NCBI GenBank assembly: GCA_002305965.1 | Contig: DBRM01000055.1 | Span: forward strand, 27,121-41,214 | DNA from: Syntrophomonas sp. UBA1368 | Lineage (GTDB): Bacteria; Bacillota; Syntrophomonadia; Syntrophomonadales; Syntrophomonadaceae | Length of the DNA stretch: 14,094 bases | Direction of reading: 5' to 3' | Shown here: piece by piece, positions 1 through 7,514 of the stretch | Layout: the number at the start of each line of letters is the position of its first letter | Position numbering within the stretch: position 1 is the stretch's first letter | The notes under the pieces: model-generated | Told to the model about the DNA's origin: nothing | What the model saw: only the letters and a program-made list of their open reading frames with translations | Database searches by the model: none | Made by a program: the position numbers and the translations under genes

Positions 1-26
1 CACCCGGTCTTCTTCCAATCTCCCAT
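1..26 (-). CDS. 5' end of a probable molybdopterin oxidoreductase (partial)
   Basis: Only the first eight codons and two bases of the ninth lie in the window. They read MGDWKKTG and then TG-, which can be completed as Cys. Many clostridial molybdopterin-dependent oxidoreductases (formate-dehydrogenase-like) begin with a WKKTGC segment whose Cys opens the N-terminal [4Fe-4S] site, and this is the basis of the call. The ATG at 26 has an AAAGGGGA ribosome site 7 bases upstream (35-42), which supports the start. The tRNA-Leu terminator at 221-250 separates it from upstream transcription, so it should have its own promoter within 27-220; TTGCAA and TAAATT spaced by 18 bases on the minus strand is a weak candidate. 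Identity rests on eight residues and needs the flanking sequence. Confidence 0.5.
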
Positions 27-220
27 TTTCCCGTCCCCTTTCGCCAATACCCTATTGATATCATTACCCACAATAAAATTTATTTATTAGAATATCCGAT
101 TTGCAACTACTTTGGTTTCAAATTAACAAATCCATCATGTATAGTCAATCAACAATTATTGTTATCGACTTAACTGTATAGACGAGGCATTGGATCAGCT
201 CGAAATGATCAGAACAGAAA

Positions 221-250
221 AATAAAAAACCCTTGACTGATCAAGGGTTT
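221..250 (-). terminator. Intrinsic terminator after tRNA-Leu
   Basis: On the minus strand AAACCCTTGA, loop TCAG and TCAAGGGTTT form a perfect 10-bp stem, followed by TTTATT. It begins 10 bases after the encoded CCA of the tRNA gene, so it ends that single-gene transcript. Confidence 0.9.
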
Positions 251-260
251 AGATTTCATA

Positions 261-347
261 TGGTGCGGTAGAAGGGACTTGAACCCCCACCTGCGTACAC
301 AGACTAGAACCTGAATCTAGCGCGTCTGCCAATTCCGCCACTACCGC
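261..347 (-). tRNA. tRNA-Leu (anticodon CAG)
   Basis: The minus strand folds as a class II tRNA of 87 bases including an encoded CCA. The acceptor stem is GCGGTAG paired with CTACCGC. The anticodon loop is TTCAGGT, giving CAG, which reads the CTG leucine codon. A long variable arm follows (GTCTGTGTACGCAG region), as expected for tRNA-Leu. The T arm carries GGTTCAAGTCC. The gene stands alone with its own promoter and terminator. Confidence 0.97.
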
Positions 348-369
348 AAAGCTGTTTCCAGCAAAACAA

Positions 370-399
370 ATTATATTACAGAAGATCCCCAGTTGTCAA
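370..399 (-). promoter_or_regulatory. Consensus sigma-70/SigA promoter of tRNA-Leu
   Basis: On the minus strand a perfect TTGACA (394-399) and a perfect TATAAT (370-375) are separated by 18 bases. The -10 box lies 22 bases before the mature tRNA 5' end. Such near-ideal boxes are typical of stable RNA genes. Confidence 0.92.
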
Positions 400-500
400 C
401 CGGTATCAATATAATGAGATGTGCTTTAATTTTTATAACGGCCAGCAGAATAACCTATATAACTGCGTTATTAATATTCAAAATCCAAAGCATTTTTTCC

Positions 501-1544
501 TTAAATCTCAAATGGTTTCAAAGGAGCATTTTCCAGAATCGTTTCCACTTCTTCGAAACCCTCAGGAAAAGCATAATTATATCTGGCCGGGAGGGCAAAA
601 ACATATTGGTTGTTGTGCCCCATCGCTTTTGGTCCTATCGGCGCTGCCCCAATATGAAACGCTCCCTGCTGTAAAGCGAGCCATTGCTCGGTGGTAAACA
701 CCATGACCGGGATATCCTGCCGCTTTACCTGATCCGTCCATTGCGGATGACGGATCAAGATCACCGGGCCGCTCTCTGCCAGTTCCTGTGTGTCGGTGAT
801 CAGACCTTCCCATTTCTCAGTTATGATCGAGTAACCCTGCCAGCTCTCTGGTAAAGAAAAGCTGAAACCAAATTGAGTGTTTTTATAGATCGTTGCTGCC
901 GTATCCGGGTAATCTTCGATTTTTACGTCAGTGATAAGCCAGCGGTTGTCCAGGTTTTCAACTATCAAGGTGACCGGCCGTTTGGCTGCAGCTCCTCCGT
1001 TGACCAGTTCTACACTGGTAACTTCAATAATTTCGCCCTTGATTTCATATTTAAGGGCTGATAGTTTTTCGATATTTAAGATTTCGATCCGTTCCGGCCA
1101 GGGACTGGAGGCTACCCTTCCCGGCGCATTCTGCGGGTCGTTTTGCCACCTGGTCAAAAGGGCTGGTGCAACAAACTCACCGTAGTTTTCCTGCAGACTC
1201 TCTTTTACAATATTCTCGGACGCCAGCAGGGATACATTTTTTAAACTGCTGCCGAAGTTCTCCGCCAGTTCTGCTGCCTGGGCTGCATCAGACGCAAAAC
1301 TTTTCCGGTTTATGCTGACAGTTCTGGTCTTATCATCCCATGTAACATCTGCCCCCAAGGCTTCCGCGATCCACCTGACCGGTACCATGGTCCGGTCGTT
1401 TATGATTTGCGGCGATACATCCGGTTTGATCTCCTGCCCGTTGACAAAAAGTTTCACCGGATCACTGGCATAAGCATAAACACCTGTTGACAGGGCAAAA
1501 ACCAGTAACGCGGCAATCAATAAGTACAGTCTTTTGCTTTTCAT
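501..1544 (-). CDS. Secreted copper-amine-oxidase N-terminal (stalk) domain protein
   Basis: A 347-residue exported protein. Residues 1-26 form a signal peptide (KSKR, hydrophobic core, cleavage near VYA-YA). Residues about 31-80 match the copper amine oxidase N-terminal domain common in surface proteins of Clostridia (LFVNGQEI, then DRTMVPVRWIAEALGADVTW and TVSINR). This fold is a stalk or wall-associated module and gives no oxidase activity. Residues about 90-215 look like an NTF2-like region and the C-terminal 130 residues (FGFSFSLPESW onward) like a PsbP/lipoprotein-type beta domain; both are shape-based guesses. The ATG has a perfect AGGAGG site (1552-1557) 7 bases upstream. It appears monocistronic, lying after the MFS gene with a 198-base gap. 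Role unknown; probably a cell-envelope protein. Confidence 0.8.
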   Translation of the reverse strand: MKSKRLYLLIAALLVFALSTGVYAYASDPVKLFVNGQEIKPDVSPQIINDRTMVPVRWIAEALGADVTWDDKTRTVSINRKSFASDAAQAAELAENFGSSLKNVSLLASENIVKESLQENYGEFVAPALLTRWQNDPQNAPGRVASSPWPERIEILNIEKLSALKYEIKGEIIEVTSVELVNGGAAAKRPVTLIVENLDNRWLITDVKIEDYPDTAATIYKNTQFGFSFSLPESWQGYSIITEKWEGLITDTQELAESGPVILIRHPQWTDQVKRQDIPVMVFTTEQWLALQQGAFHIGAAPIGPKAMGHNNQYVFALPARYNYAFPEGFEEVETILENAPLKPFEI

Positions 1545-1742
1545 TAAGATCCCTCCTGTGATGGTTGTTGTTTATAGACTGATCATGCTTTTATGACTTC
1601 TACAATCTATACCCAACTCACAGGAGAATCTTACAAGGAAGCACATCATTTACAAGGTATTTTTCATACCAGCAATGGCATTTTCTGGCTATTCATAAAG
1701 TTATTAATATGTGAGCGTTAATAAGATAAGCTGTCTGGGGGT

Positions 1743-3011
1743 TTATTGTTCTGACTGCGGATCATGCCGGTGATCTGTTAAAAATATAAACGTGATCACG
1801 GTGGCAAACGCGCAAGCAGTGCAGGCGATCCATATTGCCCGGCTATAGCCTGCGGCCAGGGCTGCATTGATCTGTACGGGTGAGGCTCCGGCAAGGATGG
1901 CTGCATCCCTTGCCTGGTCGGCCAGCCGTGCTGCCATACCCGGACCAACCAGGGCTGCTATTCCATACCCGGCATATAACAGTCCGTAATTCACACCCAT
2001 ATGACGTGTACCGAAATAATCGGCACTGGCGGAGGGAAATATTCCAAAGAGGCCGGCATAACAAAGCACCACCAGCGAGGCGGCTAGAAGGAATAAAAGG
2101 TAGGTTGAAGCAAATGGCAATACAAACAGTCCCAGAGAACAGGACAGGAACAATATTCCCAGGGCATTGCGGCGTCCGGCCCGGTCAGATAAAATACCGA
2201 AAACCACACTGCCGGCTCCATTAGATATTGACAATATGCTCACAGCCGATACTGCCAATGCGCCGCTGATGCCGGCAAAACATTCCGCCAGCTGCTGGGC
2301 ATTGCTCAGGACGATGAGTCCGGATATTCCTCCAAAAGCGAATAGCAGTGCTAAAATATAAAAACGTCTGTCCTTAAGCATTTGCCCTGGTGTATAACCG
2401 CTCTCCGCATCAGGTAAATTTCCCGCCGGCTGGTTGGGTTCAGCGGGTGGATTATTAATAAATTGCGCAGCAATGGTTACGGACAACAGATAGATAATGC
2501 CAATAATTTTGAAAGTCGCCGCAACTGTACCGGTATAGTTAATCAGAAATGCGGCCAGCGGTGCAAAGGCCAGACTGGCAGCCCCGAAGATTCCGGTAAC
2601 CAGTCCTGAAGCCAGGCCTCTTTGCTGCGTGGGAAACCATTTGACCACACAGGTCAGGGTGACGAAGGAAAAGCCGATACCGGCACCAGTCATGATGCTG
2701 TAACACAAGATCAATCCCCACCAGGTATCCATCGAGCCAGCCAAAAAGGCCCCGCATCCCATCATAATTCCCCCGGCAGTCACCACCAGCCGAGGTCCGA
2801 TCCGATCCTGCAGGCGTCCTGAAATAACTGTGGTAATTGCATAAGTAAGCACCAGCAAAGAAAATATCAAGGCAATATCGGCCAGCGTCCATTCTGGGTG
2901 CTCCATTTTCAACTGAACGGCTAAAATGCTCCAGATATAGATGGAGCCCATACATAAATAAATGACCAAAGCAGCTGCCAGTACAATATAACGGTTTGAT
3001 TTTATCTGCAT
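1743..3011 (-). CDS. MFS transporter, OFA (oxalate/formate antiporter-like) family
   Basis: A 422-residue inner-membrane protein with about 12 predicted membrane helices in two six-helix halves split by a hydrophilic loop near residues 190-215. The first helix (IYLCMGSIYIWSILAV) and the loop-2 segment SGRLQDRIGPRLVV are typical of the OFA branch of the major facilitator superfamily, and a second loop-2-like segment (GILSDRAGRRNALGILF) marks the other half. OFA members exchange or import small carboxylates such as oxalate, formate or lactate; the substrate here cannot be read from sequence. The ATG directly follows the TAG of the radical SAM gene with no spacer, so the two are co-transcribed and probably translationally coupled; GAGGG lies 9 bases upstream. 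No strong terminator was seen after the stop. Confidence 0.85.
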   Translation of the reverse strand: MQIKSNRYIVLAAALVIYLCMGSIYIWSILAVQLKMEHPEWTLADIALIFSLLVLTYAITTVISGRLQDRIGPRLVVTAGGIMMGCGAFLAGSMDTWWGLILCYSIMTGAGIGFSFVTLTCVVKWFPTQQRGLASGLVTGIFGAASLAFAPLAAFLINYTGTVAATFKIIGIIYLLSVTIAAQFINNPPAEPNQPAGNLPDAESGYTPGQMLKDRRFYILALLFAFGGISGLIVLSNAQQLAECFAGISGALAVSAVSILSISNGAGSVVFGILSDRAGRRNALGILFLSCSLGLFVLPFASTYLLFLLAASLVVLCYAGLFGIFPSASADYFGTRHMGVNYGLLYAGYGIAALVGPGMAARLADQARDAAILAGASPVQINAALAAGYSRAIWIACTACAFATVITFIFLTDHRHDPQSEQ

Positions 3012-3959
3012 CTACAAATTCCCTCTCATTCGTCCTTGCCAGGTGTTACGCTGGACCAAGCGGTCATCAATACTGTTCAGCACTTCCCATTTATTCAGAC
3101 TCCACTCCGGTCCGATCAGGGTACTTCTGGGACTGTCGCCGGTCAGGCGGTGGATGACCACATCAGGCGGAATTTTTTCCAGGATATCTGCCACCAGATC
3201 AATATATTCATGCTGAGTCAGATATGGAAAAGGTTTATCCTTATATATTTGTGCCAGCGGTGTGTTTTTCATTAAATGCAGCAGATGGATCTTCAGCCCC
3301 TGGATCGGCAGTTCTGCCACAGTTTCACCGGTGACACGCATCATTTCATGGGTCTCGCCGGGCAATCCCAGAATGATATGGGCTACGGTCTGTATCTCCC
3401 GTTTTCTCAGGTTTTGCAGGGACTGCCTAAATTTTTCGTAATCATATTGCAGATTCATCGACCGGGCTGTTTGCTTATGTATGGTCTGCAAACCCAGTTC
3501 TACCCACAAATAAGTCTTTTTATTGAATTCAGCCAGCAGATCCAATACTTCTTCCGGCAGACAATCCGGCCGTGTGGCAATGGCCAGCCCCACTACCTCC
3601 GGTTGATTCAAAGCAAGCTCATATACTTTTCGTAAATATTCCACGTCCCCGTAGGTATTGGTGAAGGCCTGAAAATAAGCGATATATTTACCCTGATGCC
3701 ACTTCTTGTGCATCACGGCTTTCAAATTATCAAACTGCTGTTTAAGATCCTCCTTGCGATCTCCGGCAAAATCCCCTGAGCCCCGGGGACTGCAGAACAA
3801 GCACCCTTTATCCGACAATTTTCCGTCCCGGTTTGGGCAGGTAAAACCAGCATCCAGAGGTATTTTAAATACCTTGGTGCCGAATACTTTTCTTAGCTCC
3901 CAATTTAAAGTATGATATCTTTTATTGCCCCACCATAACGGTTCTGTCGCATTTTCCAA
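3012..3959 (-). CDS. YhcC-type radical SAM protein (TIGR01212 family)
   Basis: A 315-residue protein of the YhcC/TIGR01212 radical SAM group. The cluster-binding cysteines are C41, C53 and C56 in TCPNRDGKLSDKGCLFC, the wide-spaced C-x11-C-x2-C of this group and not the usual C-x3-C-x2-C. Other family marks are the aromatic-rich KYIAYFQAFTNTYGDVEYLR, IATRPDC, VELGLQTIHKQT and the conserved LTGDSPR near the C-terminus. Length is normal. The reaction is unknown for most members, though some homologues have been linked to RNA modification or anaerobic metabolism. The start is TTG, chosen because AGGAG lies 8 bases upstream and no in-frame ATG exists nearby; the ATG between them is out of frame. 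It leads a two-gene operon with the MFS transporter and diverges from the gene at 4103. Confidence 0.88.
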   Translation of the reverse strand: MENATEPLWWGNKRYHTLNWELRKVFGTKVFKIPLDAGFTCPNRDGKLSDKGCLFCSPRGSGDFAGDRKEDLKQQFDNLKAVMHKKWHQGKYIAYFQAFTNTYGDVEYLRKVYELALNQPEVVGLAIATRPDCLPEEVLDLLAEFNKKTYLWVELGLQTIHKQTARSMNLQYDYEKFRQSLQNLRKREIQTVAHIILGLPGETHEMMRVTGETVAELPIQGLKIHLLHLMKNTPLAQIYKDKPFPYLTQHEYIDLVADILEKIPPDVVIHRLTGDSPRSTLIGPEWSLNKWEVLNSIDDRLVQRNTWQGRMRGNL

Positions 3960-4039
3960 CTGGCATACTCCTGTCGTTTTTCACTTCGAGTATAATAGCA
4001 CAATTTCTGCCAAGGATAAACTGTGAGTAAAATAATGAT

Positions 4040-4067
4040 TTGAACTGACCTTATTTTAGTTTACAAT
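4040..4067 (+). promoter_or_regulatory. Probable SigA promoter of the 4103 gene
   Basis: TTGAAC (4040-4045) and TACAAT (4062-4067) are spaced by 16 bases and lie 36 bases before the start codon. The match is good in both boxes. On the opposite strand only a lone TATTAT/TATACT-like -10 (around 3990) was seen for the radical SAM gene. Confidence 0.65.
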
Positions 4068-4102
4068 TAGTTTTGGGGATAAAGGAATGTGGAGGCTGTA
4101 AA

Positions 4103-4642
4103 ATGGTGAATTTTATCAAAAAAGAATATACTAAAATTGCCCTGCTGATAATCATCGCCGCGGTCATCGGCCTTGTGGTTCGCTTCACCCAGCCGGAGCT
4201 TGAAATAGACTATCCTGAGCAGGATACTGTTCTTTCCAGGGATGATTTTACTGTTAATTGCGGGAACGGTGAAATAACTGTAGGGGTATCATCCTGGGAG
4301 CAGGTCACCGCTTTGTTCCCCGGAGGTGAAAACCTGGGATTAAGCACCATATATCGCCCCCCGGCACAAGACTGTCTGCTGCAGTTTACTGAAGATGAGA
4401 ACATCCTGAATAAAATGCATATCAGCAGTGATCGCTATATGACCAGCCGCGGAGTCAAAGTGGGTGATCCCTTTTCAGTTGCTGAATCAAACTACGGGCC
4501 GGATTACGCTAAGATAATGAGCAAAGAAAAACCCGGTTACTTTGAAGCTGTTTATGGCAGCGGGAATAATAATAATATTGTTTTCCAGGTCCGGGATAAT
4601 AAGGTAGTAAAAATTATTCTTCAACATGAAATTTACCAGTAA
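4103..4642 (+). CDS. Membrane-anchored protein of unknown function
   Basis: The preferred start is the ATG at 4103, 7 bases after GGAGG (4091-4095), giving 179 residues. An upstream in-frame ATG at 4073 would add ten residues but has no comparable ribosome site. Residues 12-28 form one membrane helix after a basic N-terminus (FIKKEYTK), so the rest should lie outside the cell. The outer part holds two similar segments: residues 58-74 (ITVGVSSWEQVTALFPG) and 118-132 (VKVGDPFSVAESNYG). Both follow the pattern of a short strand, a Gly turn and a helix ending in an aromatic-X-Gly, as in SmpA/OmlA-like or DUF4309-like small envelope domains. I do not recognise the family. It lies just upstream of the met promoter with no terminator visible between, so some read-through into the riboswitch is possible. 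Confidence 0.7.
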   Translation: MVNFIKKEYTKIALLIIIAAVIGLVVRFTQPELEIDYPEQDTVLSRDDFTVNCGNGEITVGVSSWEQVTALFPGGENLGLSTIYRPPAQDCLLQFTEDENILNKMHISSDRYMTSRGVKVGDPFSVAESNYGPDYAKIMSKEKPGYFEAVYGSGNNNNIVFQVRDNKVVKIILQHEIYQ

Positions 4643-4656
4643 ACCAACAATTAATA

Positions 4657-4686
4657 TTGACGGTCTCTTAACACAGGTGATAATAT
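4657..4686 (+). promoter_or_regulatory. SigA promoter of the metNIQ operon
   Basis: TTGACG (4657-4662) and TAATAT (4681-4686) are 18 bases apart. Transcription would begin near 4693, about 18 bases before the first P1 base of the SAM riboswitch, the usual arrangement for an S-box leader. Confidence 0.8.
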
Positions 4687-4710
4687 ATACTAAATTATCA
4701 AGCTTTATAT

Positions 4711-4810
4711 CTCTTATCCAGAGAGGCAGAGGGACTGGCCCGATGAAGCCCGGCAACCAGCTTTAGGCATGGTGCTAATTCCTGCAGGCGTAATGTCTGG
4801 CAGATAAGAG
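4711..4810 (+). ncRNA. SAM-I (S-box) riboswitch aptamer
   Basis: The element carries the conserved S-box core. P1 is CTCTTATC (4711-4718) paired with GATAAGAG (4803-4810). The sequence AGAGGCAGAGGGACTGG is followed by CCGATGAAGCCCGGCAACC, a variable P3 region, and GGTGCTAATTCCTGC before the closing strand. It binds S-adenosylmethionine and, when bound, stabilises P1 and favours the downstream terminator, so that methionine import is shut off when SAM is abundant. Its position before metNIQ matches a very common Firmicute arrangement. Confidence 0.97.
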
Positions 4811-4860
4811 CAAGATTCGTTATCTTGCCTCTTTGTGTTAGACAAAGAGGTTTTATTTTG
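4803..4860 (+). terminator. Riboswitch expression platform: antiterminator and terminator
   Basis: The terminator is CCTCTTTGT (4828-4836), loop GTTAG, ACAAAGAGG (4842-4850), then TTTTATTTT. The competing antiterminator pairs AAGAG plus CAAGAT (4806-4816) with ATCTTG plus CTCTT (4822-4834, one bulged C). This uses both the 3' strand of aptamer P1 and the 5' arm of the terminator, so the three helices are mutually exclusive. The direct reading is SAM bound means stop, SAM absent means read-through. Confidence 0.9.
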
Positions 4861-4877
4861 AGCGGGAGGTTATGCAT

Positions 4878-5897
4878 TTGATCGAAATCTCAAATCTTAC
4901 CAAGATCTATAAAACTCCCATGCACGATGTGATGGCCCTGGATCAGGTCAGCCTGAAGGTTGAAAAGGGTGAAATTTTCGGTATCATCGGCTTAAGCGGA
5001 GCCGGCAAAAGCACTCTTATAAGGTGTATTAATATGTTGGAAAAGCCCACCTCCGGTTCCATCATCGTCGACGGTGAGGTCATCACTTCATTGGACAAAA
5101 AGGATCTTCGCCATGCCCGGCAAAAAATCGGCATGATCTTTCAACAGTTCAACCTGTTGTCATCGCGCAATGTTTTCGATAATATCATGTTTCCTCTGGA
5201 AATCAGCCAGGTACCGGTCAATGAAGCCAGGCAAAGAGTGGGCGAACTTTTGGAGATCGTAGGGTTAACTGATAAAGCCAAGGTTTATCCCGAACAGCTT
5301 TCCGGCGGACAGAAGCAGCGGGTTGGGATCGCCCGGGCACTGGCGAACCGGCCTAAATTGCTTTTATCGGATGAGGCCACTTCTGCCCTGGATCCGCAGA
5401 CCACCAAATCAATCCTTAAATTGCTGAAGGATATCAACAGCCGGCTGGATCTGACCATTTTGCTGATAACCCATGATATGAATGTTATAAAGCAGGTTTG
5501 TGACCGGGTAGCGGTGATCGACAATTCCCGCATTGTTGAGACCGGCGATGTATTGAAAATCTTTTCCAACCCCGGTACACCTACTTCCAAAAGCTTTATT
5601 AATTCCATCGTCAAGCAGGAACTCCCGGAAGAGGTGTTTCAAAGCAGCGCAATTAGGGCTGGCCGCTTGATCAGGGTCTCCTTTATCGGCGAGTCGGCCG
5701 GAGAGCCGATCATATCCTCGATGATCAGGAAGTATGATGTGCGGGCCAATATTATGTACGGCAACATCGACCGGGTCAAGGATACTCCCTTCGGCAACCT
5801 GGTATTGGAACTATCCGGCGAGGAACGTGTAGTTAGTGAAGCAATTGAATATTTACACCAGCAAGGTTTGGAAATAGAGGTGCTTAATAATGCTTGA
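4878..5897 (+). CDS. metN: Methionine ABC transporter ATP-binding protein MetN
   Basis: ATPase subunit of the MetNIQ methionine importer, acting on the cytoplasmic face of MetI. All ABC motifs are present: Walker A GLSGAGKST, Q-loop QQFNLL, signature LSGGQKQRV, Walker B LLLSDEATSALDP and switch His in LLITHDM. The C-terminal 75 residues or so form the NIL domain, which in characterised homologues binds methionine and inhibits transport. I place the start at TTG 4878 (339 residues), not at ATG 4872. GGGAGG (4864-4869) is 8 bases from the TTG but only 2 from the ATG, and the TTG product begins MIEISNLTK, like other MetN proteins. It is the first gene after the SAM-I leader and overlaps metI by 8 bases. 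Confidence 0.96.
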   Translation: MIEISNLTKIYKTPMHDVMALDQVSLKVEKGEIFGIIGLSGAGKSTLIRCINMLEKPTSGSIIVDGEVITSLDKKDLRHARQKIGMIFQQFNLLSSRNVFDNIMFPLEISQVPVNEARQRVGELLEIVGLTDKAKVYPEQLSGGQKQRVGIARALANRPKLLLSDEATSALDPQTTKSILKLLKDINSRLDLTILLITHDMNVIKQVCDRVAVIDNSRIVETGDVLKIFSNPGTPTSKSFINSIVKQELPEEVFQSSAIRAGRLIRVSFIGESAGEPIISSMIRKYDVRANIMYGNIDRVKDTPFGNLVLELSGEERVVSEAIEYLHQQGLEIEVLNNA

Positions 5898-6606
5898 AAT
5901 CATTACGGCCATTGATTTAAACAGCTGGCTTACAAGTACTTTTGGCGATAATGCATGGATCCCTCAAAAGATATTGATCGCCACCTGGGAGACTATATAT
6001 ATGGTAGCCATATCTACCTTTTTAAGTTATCTGCTGGGATTGGTACTGGGAGTCATTTTGGTCATCACCAGTCAAAACCATATAGCGGAAAATAAATCCG
6101 TCAACCTGGTATTAGGGGCAGTGGTCAACGCCACCCGTTCCATCCCTTTTATCATCTTTTTGATTTTGGTGATTCCCCTGACTCGACTGATCGTAGGTAC
6201 CTCCATCGGAACCATCGCCTCCATTGTTCCGCTGACCCTGGCTGCCATTCCCTTTGTAGCCAGACTTACGGAGACATCCCTGAAGGAAATCGAATGGGGG
6301 CTGATCGAAGCAGCTCTGTCCATGGGGGCCAATACCTGGCAGATCATCACCAGGGTATTGTTACCTGAAGCAAAACCTTCATTGATACTGGGGGTTGCGA
6401 TAACTACAATTAATCTGATCGGCTACTCTGCGATGGCCGGCATCGTGGGGGGAGGTGGACTTGGTACCCTGGCGTATTACTACGGTTATCAGCGCTATGA
6501 AGACTCAATCATGTTTATAACCGTAATCGTCTTGATCATAATGGTACAGGCTTTCCAAATGATTGGCGACAGCCTGGCCCATCGGGCAACAAATAAAGGG
6601 AGGTAG
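5890..6606 (+). CDS. metI: Methionine ABC transporter permease MetI
   Basis: Membrane channel subunit of the MetNIQ importer, 238 residues, a little longer than the usual 217-225 because of an extended N-terminus. Five or so hydrophobic helices are evident (for example YMVAISTFLSYLLGLVLGVI and IPFIIFLILVIPL). The coupling EAA-loop that docks on MetN is visible as EAALSMGANTWQIITRVLLP. Near the end, GYSAMAGIVGGGGLGTLAYYYG is the strongly conserved family stretch. The ATG overlaps the metN stop (ATGCTTGA), so translation is likely coupled. AGAGGTG just upstream serves as ribosome site. Confidence 0.95.
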   Translation: MLEIITAIDLNSWLTSTFGDNAWIPQKILIATWETIYMVAISTFLSYLLGLVLGVILVITSQNHIAENKSVNLVLGAVVNATRSIPFIIFLILVIPLTRLIVGTSIGTIASIVPLTLAAIPFVARLTETSLKEIEWGLIEAALSMGANTWQIITRVLLPEAKPSLILGVAITTINLIGYSAMAGIVGGGGLGTLAYYYGYQRYEDSIMFITVIVLIIMVQAFQMIGDSLAHRATNKGR

Positions 6607-6612
6607 TGGAGA

Positions 6613-7437
6613 TTGAAAAAGTATCTTGGTTTGTTTTTATGTGTGCTTTTACTGGCAGGAGTTTTAGCCGGATGCGGCAATAATGCAGAGAAGGCTCCGG
6701 CACCCTCTGAGACGGAAACCACCAAACTGGTAGTTGGTGCTACCGCTCAACCCCATGCTGAAATTTTGGAACAGGTCGTTCCGGTTCTGGCCAAAGACGG
6801 GATTGAGTTAGAAGTCAAAGTATTTACCGATTATGTCCAGTTGAACCCCGCCCTGCAGGAAGGGCAGATCGACGCAAACTTCTTCCAGCATGTACCCTAT
6901 CTGGAAGACTATAATGCCAACAATAACACTGAGTTGGTCTGGACAGTAAAAGTTCATACCGAACCAATGGGTGTTTATTCCAAGAAAATAACCGATATCA
7001 CAAAACTGGCTGATGGAGCAACTGTTGGCATCCCCAATGATGCCACCAATGGCGGCAGAGCCCTGGCAGTTCTTGAAAAAGCCGGAATCATTAAGCTGAA
7101 AGAAGGCGCTGGGATCACAGCCACTGATGCTGATATCGTTGAAAATCCCAAAAATGTCAAGATCACCATGATGGACGCTGCTATGCTTCCGCGTACTTTA
7201 GACGATGCTGATATCTGTGTAATCAACAGCAATTATGCCCTGGAAGCTGACTTAAATCCGGTGAATGACTCCATCTTTATGGAAGACAAGGATTCTCCTT
7301 TTGCCAATGTTATCGCAGTAAAGAGTGAAAACAAAGACAATGAAGCCATTAAGAAGCTGGGCGCTGCCCTGCAGACACCGGAAATAAAGAAATTCATCGA
7401 AGATACCTATCAAGGAGCCTGCGTGCCCGCATTTTAA
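6613..7437 (+). CDS. metQ: Methionine-binding lipoprotein MetQ (NlpA family)
   Basis: Substrate-binding lipoprotein of the importer, 274 residues, tethered to the outer face of the membrane. The N-terminus is a type II signal peptide: MKKYLGLFLCVLLLAGVLAG with the lipidated Cys right after (lipobox VLAGC). Typical NlpA/MetQ segments follow: GATAQPHAEILEQ, LQEGQIDANFFQH, VPYLEDYN, MGVYSKKI, IPNDATNGGRAL and NSNYALEADL. The start is TTG, with GGGAGG (6598-6603) 9 bases upstream overlapping the end of metI. It closes the operon before the terminator at 7454. The full set N-I-Q behind one SAM riboswitch makes methionine the expected substrate, although some NlpA homologues bind related compounds such as methionine sulfoxide. 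Confidence 0.95.
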   Translation: MKKYLGLFLCVLLLAGVLAGCGNNAEKAPAPSETETTKLVVGATAQPHAEILEQVVPVLAKDGIELEVKVFTDYVQLNPALQEGQIDANFFQHVPYLEDYNANNNTELVWTVKVHTEPMGVYSKKITDITKLADGATVGIPNDATNGGRALAVLEKAGIIKLKEGAGITATDADIVENPKNVKITMMDAAMLPRTLDDADICVINSNYALEADLNPVNDSIFMEDKDSPFANVIAVKSENKDNEAIKKLGAALQTPEIKKFIEDTYQGACVPAF

Positions 7438-7453
7438 GCTAATATAACTGCAA

Positions 7454-7490
7454 AAGGCAGCTCTGATTTCAAGAGCTGCCTTGTTTTATT
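7454..7490 (+). terminator. Intrinsic terminator of metNIQ, possibly bidirectional
   Basis: AAGGCAGCTCT (7454-7464), a 7-base loop and AGAGCTGCCTT (7472-7482) give an 11-bp perfect stem followed by TTGTTTTATT. The opposite strand has a weaker TTTTG tail, so it may also stop the convergent Na/Pi transporter transcript that ends at 7515. Confidence 0.92.
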
Positions 7491-7514
7491 TATCAGCTTA
7501 AGAATACCGTTTCC

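Noticed and set aside
435..471. Inverted repeat ATAACG...CGTTAT after the stalk-domain gene
   Set aside because: The stem is short with a large loop and bulge, and the minus strand continues with AAAAATT, not a T run, so it is not supported as a terminator.
1631..1657. Two TTACAAGG copies upstream of the stalk-domain gene
   Set aside because: Eight-base repeats 19 bases apart could be operator halves or -35-like boxes, but no matching promoter spacing was found.
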